A stretch of 64,000 nucleotides of DNA from Candidatus Latescibacterota bacterium (lineage in GTDB: Bacteria; Latescibacterota; UBA2968; UBA8231), in contig JAJEIO010000006.1 in the NCBI GenBank assembly GCA_022827835.1, forward strand, positions 1-64,000. The letters are read 5' to 3'. Positions 59,993 through 64,000 of this stretch are shown here, in pieces. The position numbers and the translations under genes are program-made. The notes beneath the pieces are model-generated. The model was given only the letters and a program-made list of their open reading frames with translations. It had not been told where the DNA came from and did not search any database. Numbering within the stretch: position 1 is the first letter of the stretch; each line of letters starts with the position of its first letter.

Positions 59993-61255
59993 ATGACCAC
60001 CGAAGGCCTGAAGCAACGCCTGTTCGCCGAGATCGACCGCAGACTGCTGGAGTTCCAAGGCGTGCTGCGGGACGTCGTCGCCATCCCCACCGACAACCCA
60101 CCCGGCGACACCAGCGCCTGTGTCGCCTACTTGGCCCGCTACCTGAAGTCGAAGGGGCTGCCGGCCGACGTGTACGAGCCGCAGCCGACGGTGCAGAGCC
60201 TGGTCTCCTATATGGAGGGCCGCCAAGCCGGCCGCAACCTCGTCCTCAACGGCCACCTGGACCAGTTCCCGGCCGGCGACCCAGAGGCCTGGTCCTTTGA
60301 TCCCTACTCCGGTGAGTGCCGGGACGGCCGCATCCTCGGCCGCGGCGTCGGTGACATGAAGGCCGGATCGGTGGCTTCTCTGCTGTCGTTGGTGCTGCTC
60401 CACGAACTCGACGTCCCGATCCGGGGGCAGCTAACGCTGACCTTGGTGGGCGACGAGGAGACTGGCGGGGCCTGGGGCTCAGAGTGGCTGCTGGAGCACG
60501 TGCCGATGACGCGCGGCGACGCCTGCCTGAACAGCGAGCCCACCGGGATGGACCAGGTGCTGATCGGGCACAAGGGCAAGTACACGCTGCGCATCGGAAC
60601 CCGACACGGCGGCGGACTGGCCGCGGTGCCGGTCGAGGACGACGCCATAGCCCGGGCCATGGCCGTGACCGAGGCACTTATGGGGCTGAAGGGCTGGCGT
60701 CTCGAGACTCCGCCCGACGTGGCCGACGCCGTCGCCCGGGGCCGGGAACGGGCCGTGCGCGGCGGTGAACTGACGGGCAGGGAGCTGTGGGTGGCGGACT
60801 CGACCACGGTCAACGTGGGCGTGATTCAGGGCGGCGTACAGAGCAACACGATCCCCACGGCCTGCCGCATGGAGATCGACCTGCGCACGCCGGTCGGCGT
60901 GTCCACGCAGGATCTGCAGGAGAAGGTGGAGGAGGTGCTGGCTGGCACGGGCCTCGACCGCGGAGAGATCGACGTGGAGTGGGTGGTGTGTCTGGAGTCG
61001 GCCTATGCGGCCCCCGACGAGGAGATCGTGCAGGCCGTGGCCGCCAACGCGCGACGGATCACGGGGCGTGAGATCGAGGCCAACGTCAGCTACGGCTCCA
61101 CGGATACCCGCTTCTGGTGGCGCCGGGGCATCCCTGCGGCGATCTACGGCACGGACCTGGAGAACATCGCCGTTCCCGACGAGCAGATCCGCGAGTCGGA
61201 GTTCGGGCAGGTGCTGAAGGTCCACGCCGCCACCTGCGTCGACTACCTGTGTTGA
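59993..61255 (+). CDS. M20-family metallopeptidase (ArgE/DapE-like)
   Basis: A 420-residue deacylase/peptidase: LNGHLDQFPAG (metal His and catalytic Asp), GRGVGDMKAGS (bridging Asp), GDEETGGAWGS (catalytic Glu), LNSEPTG (Glu) and the dimerisation lid around DSTTVNVGVIQGGVQSNTIP. ATG 59993 has GGAG upstream; earlier codons in the open frame precede the conserved start. High GC compared with the region to its right. Confidence 0.85.
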   Translation: MTTEGLKQRLFAEIDRRLLEFQGVLRDVVAIPTDNPPGDTSACVAYLARYLKSKGLPADVYEPQPTVQSLVSYMEGRQAGRNLVLNGHLDQFPAGDPEAWSFDPYSGECRDGRILGRGVGDMKAGSVASLLSLVLLHELDVPIRGQLTLTLVGDEETGGAWGSEWLLEHVPMTRGDACLNSEPTGMDQVLIGHKGKYTLRIGTRHGGGLAAVPVEDDAIARAMAVTEALMGLKGWRLETPPDVADAVARGRERAVRGGELTGRELWVADSTTVNVGVIQGGVQSNTIPTACRMEIDLRTPVGVSTQDLQEKVEEVLAGTGLDRGEIDVEWVVCLESAYAAPDEEIVQAVAANARRITGREIEANVSYGSTDTRFWWRRGIPAAIYGTDLENIAVPDEQIRESEFGQVLKVHAATCVDYLC

Positions 61256-61269
61256 ACGGAACGGACCGA

Positions 61270-62409
61270 ATGAATAAAATCACCAGACGTGAGGTGATGA
61301 AAATTGCTGCTGGTGCGGTCTTTGTGGGATCTGGGATCTCCGCAAATTGTTCATCGGTAGTCGCACGAAGCGATGACAAAACCTCGAAGGATTCTATGCG
61401 CAAACTCATTAAACCACCAAAACTTATTTCTGGCGACACAGTCGGTATCGTATCGCCTGCGTCTGCGTTTTTTCCGATTAACGAGTCTGCTTTTCAGCGC
61501 GGCATTGCATATTTAGAAAAGACCGGATTACACATTCAGATCGCACCCCATACACGTGATCAGCGGAAGCACTTGAATCCATCGGCACAACACCGTGCTG
61601 ACGATTTAAATCAGATGTTCGCTGATCCAAGTATTAAAGCCATTTTCTGTCTATCTGGCGGCAGTGGGGCCAATGCGGTATTACCGCTACTGGACTGGCA
61701 TCAGGTTCAGGTGTCCCCGAAAATTGTGATGGGATATAGTGCGGTTACTGCTCTTTTGAACGGCCTATATGCAAAGGTGGGTTTAGTTACATTTCACGGT
61801 CCGATGATCCTCAACGGTTTCAGCGAATACCCGCAACCTTTTGCCTATACATGCCATCATGTTGAACGGATATTGTTCAACGCAGACCCAGTGGGTAAAC
61901 TTGAGCCACCGGCACAATGGACGGATGCCTATCCAAGCGAAGATCAACCACGAACGATGAAAACAAATTCAGGTTGGCGTTGGTTGAGGGATGGAAACGC
62001 GAGCGGTCCATTGGTTGGCGGAAATTTAAGGACGCTGTTGACTTTAGCAGGGACTCCGTATTGGCCAGTGTCGCAAGGCGCAATCTTGTGTCTTGAGGAG
62101 GTCAACTTTGGCGATAGTCAACTACTACGCAACGTTGACGAGTCGCTCAACCAATGTCAACAAATAGGAGTGTTTGACCAGATTGCGGGCTTAATTGTCG
62201 GTAAGATTAACGAACTCACTGAGGAAGAGAAAAAACTTTTTGAACTTTTAATCCTTGAATACACAACGGATCGGCAGTTCCCGATCTTGTCAGGTGTTGA
62301 TTTCGGTCATACCGCGCCTCAATTAACGCTCCCTATCGGTATTCAAGCCTCTCTTGATTCAGAACGGGACTTATTTAGTTTGGATGAAGGTGCCGTTGTG
62401 CCCAATTAA
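61270..62409 (+). CDS. LD-carboxypeptidase/MccF-like peptidase S66 with Tat-type leader
   Basis: A 379-residue protein. The leader has TRREVMKIAAGAVFVGSG, a twin-arginine-type signal, so export folded is likely. The S66 core follows: DTVGIVSPASAF, CLSGGSGANAVLPLL, nucleophile Ser in MGYSAVTALLNG, LCLEEVNFGDS (Glu) and DFGHTAPQLTLPIG (His). S66 enzymes cleave cytoplasmic or periplasmic peptidoglycan tetrapeptides or the antibiotic microcin C7. AT-richer than the preceding gene, 14 bases upstream. Confidence 0.83.
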   Translation: MNKITRREVMKIAAGAVFVGSGISANCSSVVARSDDKTSKDSMRKLIKPPKLISGDTVGIVSPASAFFPINESAFQRGIAYLEKTGLHIQIAPHTRDQRKHLNPSAQHRADDLNQMFADPSIKAIFCLSGGSGANAVLPLLDWHQVQVSPKIVMGYSAVTALLNGLYAKVGLVTFHGPMILNGFSEYPQPFAYTCHHVERILFNADPVGKLEPPAQWTDAYPSEDQPRTMKTNSGWRWLRDGNASGPLVGGNLRTLLTLAGTPYWPVSQGAILCLEEVNFGDSQLLRNVDESLNQCQQIGVFDQIAGLIVGKINELTEEEKKLFELLILEYTTDRQFPILSGVDFGHTAPQLTLPIGIQASLDSERDLFSLDEGAVVPN

Positions 62410-62446
62410 TTTAATGCGTCGCGCTCTCTAGAGCAGATCACCACCT

Positions 62447-63328
62447 ATGAACAACACAAAAACACATGTCGCATCCATCGCCATGCACAGCGCAATGGGC
62501 GACCCCACGACCAACCTCAACCGGATTGCCGAATGGTCGAGAGCGGCGCACGAGCAAGGTGCCACGTTTGCGCTCTTTCCCGAAGAGTGCATCACCGGCT
62601 CGATGAACAAGTCGGACATTCCCCCCGAGGAGTCCATGCGGATCGCACAAGCAGCGACCGAGCAATCGATTCCGTTCCTCGAATCGCTCTGCCGCGAGCT
62701 CGACATGACCCTCGTCGTCGGCACCATCGAGCCGGCGGGCGAGCGCTATCGCAACAACGCCTACATCGTCGGGCCCGGCGGGTACCTCGCGACCTTCACC
62801 AAACTGCACATCCCCAATGAAACCGAACGGGCCTGGTTCGAACCGGGGAGCCAGCTCCCCGTCGTGACCTCGCAAGGCTGGACTTTCGGCGTGGGGATCT
62901 GCTACGACCTGAGGTTTCCGGAGATCTTCCGCACCGCCGCACAGGAGGGCGCGGACTTTTTCCTCCTCGCCGTGGGTGCCAGCGGCTGTGCTGACAACGT
63001 CACCCCTGACGGCGATCAGACCGAACAGGCCGCCGAACATCGACAGCTTGCCGCCCAGGTCCTGCCAGCAAGGGCCGTGGACAATGCGCTCTACATTTTC
63101 TACGCCAATCAGGCGGGAAAGAGCGGCAACGCGTGGTTTCCAGGGCTCGCCTTTGCGATTGACCCGAACGGTCAGTTCATCAGCGAACACGCGCCAGTAG
63201 AAGGCATGATCGTGACCGAGGTTTCGAGAGAATTAATAGAGAAAGCGCGATCATCCGGTTGCTTCACAGCGAACGAGGCTAGGCCCGATCTCTATGCGTC
63301 ACCTCAGATCGTGCGTGGAACCCCCTAG
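62447..63328 (+). CDS. Carbon-nitrogen hydrolase (nitrilase family), second
   Basis: A 293-residue nitrilase-superfamily amidohydrolase: LFPEECITG (Glu), TFTKLHIPNE (Lys) and GVGICYDLRFPE (Cys). It resembles omega-amidase/Nit-like and deaminated-glutathione amidase enzymes (CYDLRFPE signature) more than the one at 58933. Its end overlaps the convergent partial gene at 63299 by 30 bases. Confidence 0.87.
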   Translation: MNNTKTHVASIAMHSAMGDPTTNLNRIAEWSRAAHEQGATFALFPEECITGSMNKSDIPPEESMRIAQAATEQSIPFLESLCRELDMTLVVGTIEPAGERYRNNAYIVGPGGYLATFTKLHIPNETERAWFEPGSQLPVVTSQGWTFGVGICYDLRFPEIFRTAAQEGADFFLLAVGASGCADNVTPDGDQTEQAAEHRQLAAQVLPARAVDNALYIFYANQAGKSGNAWFPGLAFAIDPNGQFISEHAPVEGMIVTEVSRELIEKARSSGCFTANEARPDLYASPQIVRGTP

Positions 63329-64000
63329 CCCTACCGGATACGGACTGTAGCGCACCTCCACCTCTACCTCCTGGATGGTGACGCTTCCGGTCAGGCCGTC
63401 CGGCCGACTCTCCAGCGACACCTCCAAGAGGTTCCCGCCCTTGCGGGGCACGCAGTCGACGAGATCGAACTCCAGCCAGTGGTTCCGCGGGTTGGTGTAG
63501 GGATAGGCGTCGTCCTGCTTCCAGACGCGGCGGCACGTCTCGCTGGCCAGCGAGTGTCCGTTCAGGGCAATGTTGAACCGGTCCGCGGATACGACGTTGG
63601 TCAGGTAGATGCGCAGCGTCGTCCCGCTGACGCGGCTGTCGGCCGCGGCAATGTCGTCGGCGATGGTGAAGGGGATCTGGTGGGCCGCGGTGGGGAGAGG
63701 CGGAGAAAGCTCGTGCGGGATGTGGTGGCGATAGTCGACCCGCGCCGCGCCGTCGTACTTGCGGGCTAGGGCATAGCGCTTGTCGCGCTCGCGGACGAGC
63801 TGCGGAGAGCCGATCACGGTGAGGATGTTGCGCTCCGCGTCGCCGAGGGGCCAGTCCATCATCCAAGTGTACAGGCCGTCGACGCCCTTCTCCCAGTAGT
63901 TGGCCGCAGTGGCCCGGAAGTGCTCTATGTTGGGGTACCGCCTGCCGCTGGCACCGACGATTTGGTCCTGCGTGTAGTGCTGCAGGAATCCGTAAACCGA
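63299..64000 (-). CDS. C-terminal part of a glycosidase-like protein (partial, runs off window)
   Basis: An open minus-strand frame from the window edge (64000) to TGA at 63299, 233 codons. It starts inside a barrel-like domain (YPNIEHFRATAANYWEKGVD, then GLYTWMMDWPLGDAERNIL), as in family-10-like glycosyl hydrolases of uncultivated bacteria, followed by a beta-sandwich (about 90-230). The start codon lies outside the window. It overlaps the nitrilase gene end. Confidence 0.6.
   Translation of the reverse strand, partial: SVYGFLQHYTQDQIVGASGRRYPNIEHFRATAANYWEKGVDGLYTWMMDWPLGDAERNILTVIGSPQLVRERDKRYALARKYDGAARVDYRHHIPHELSPPLPTAAHQIPFTIADDIAAADSRVSGTTLRIYLTNVVSADRFNIALNGHSLASETCRRVWKQDDAYPYTNPRNHWLEFDLVDCVPRKGGNLLEVSLESRPDGLTGSVTIQEVEVEVRYSPYPVGLGGSTHDLR

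Noticed and set aside
60479-61225. 248-codon minus-strand frame opposite the M20 peptidase
   Set aside because: High-GC shadow; His/Arg-rich text without domains, while the plus frame has all M20 motifs.
62438-63190. 250-codon minus-strand frame opposite the second nitrilase-family gene
   Set aside because: The plus frame carries the complete Glu-Lys-Cys triad; the minus frame has no recognisable family.

Overview
The window looks like a chromosomal segment from an uncultivated, heterotrophic, Gram-negative bacterium. A TonB-style barrel protein (DUF5686), a FlgD/sorting-type C-terminus, MacB-like ABC exporters, sigma-54 regulation, a sulfatase, phytanoyl-CoA dioxygenase family enzymes, Gfo/Idh/MocA oxidoreductases and M19/M20/S66 peptidases together are most like Latescibacterota/Poribacteria-type genomes. 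This placement is an inference from gene content and is weak. No rRNA, tRNA, CRISPR array or intact transposase was seen.

Region 1 (1-3.5 kb, + strand): the tail of a surface or secreted protein, a secreted CBM9-like protein with a good sigma-70 promoter and double terminator, and a membrane glycosyltransferase fused to TPR repeats.

Region 2 (3.5-20.9 kb, all - strand): a 17-kb block, read in transcription order as HlyD-type adaptor, ABC ATPase, two MacB/FtsX-type permeases, three secreted TlpA-like thioredoxins, a DUF5686 outer-membrane protein, three CARDB-PDZ secreted proteins, an NtrC-type response regulator and an NtrY-like kinase. A near-consensus sigma-54 promoter with nearby inverted repeats lies in front of the adaptor. 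Two genes have each been triplicated in tandem. The CARDB-PDZ copies are separated by 33-codon fossils of the response-regulator start fused to a fossil permease 3' end, which records how the duplication happened. The three thioredoxins differ in the active-site dipeptide (CGPC, CSPC, CPPC). This looks like an envelope-stress or envelope-redox export system and is the best candidate for an undescribed system.

Region 3 (21-24 kb): a PhyH dioxygenase, a DMT permease and a Gfo/Idh/MocA oxidoreductase.

Region 4 (24.1-about 48.6 kb, all + strand): an array of small, mostly single-gene units: RelA/SpoT-HEPN-like, GIY-YIG, AbiTii-HhH, MazG-like, toxin-antitoxin pairs, GNAT, NUDIX (three), HAD, APH-like kinase, VOC, GrpB, 2H phosphoesterase, methyltransferase, DUF6817 and others. 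attC-like imperfect palindromes ending in GTTAGGC/GTTATTC/GTTACGT, five copies of an unclassified roughly 125-bp intergenic repeat in one orientation, and a decayed tyrosine-recombinase N-terminus on the opposite strand at its left end suggest a relic integron cassette array without a working integrase. Truncated duplicates of cassettes (PIN/DUF433 pair, HAD, NUDIX tail) show internal recombination. A mandelate racemase-like gene and a glycosidase-like gene interrupt the array.

Region 5 (48.7-64 kb): catabolic and secreted enzymes typical of organic-matter degraders: esterase, PhyH dioxygenase, lyase-like toroid protein, aldehyde dehydrogenase with an altered LELGGK motif, sulfatase, aldo/keto reductase, Gfo/Idh/MocA, M19 dipeptidase, two nitrilase-family hydrolases, M20 peptidase, S66 carboxypeptidase and the C-terminus of a glycosidase-like protein running off the right edge.
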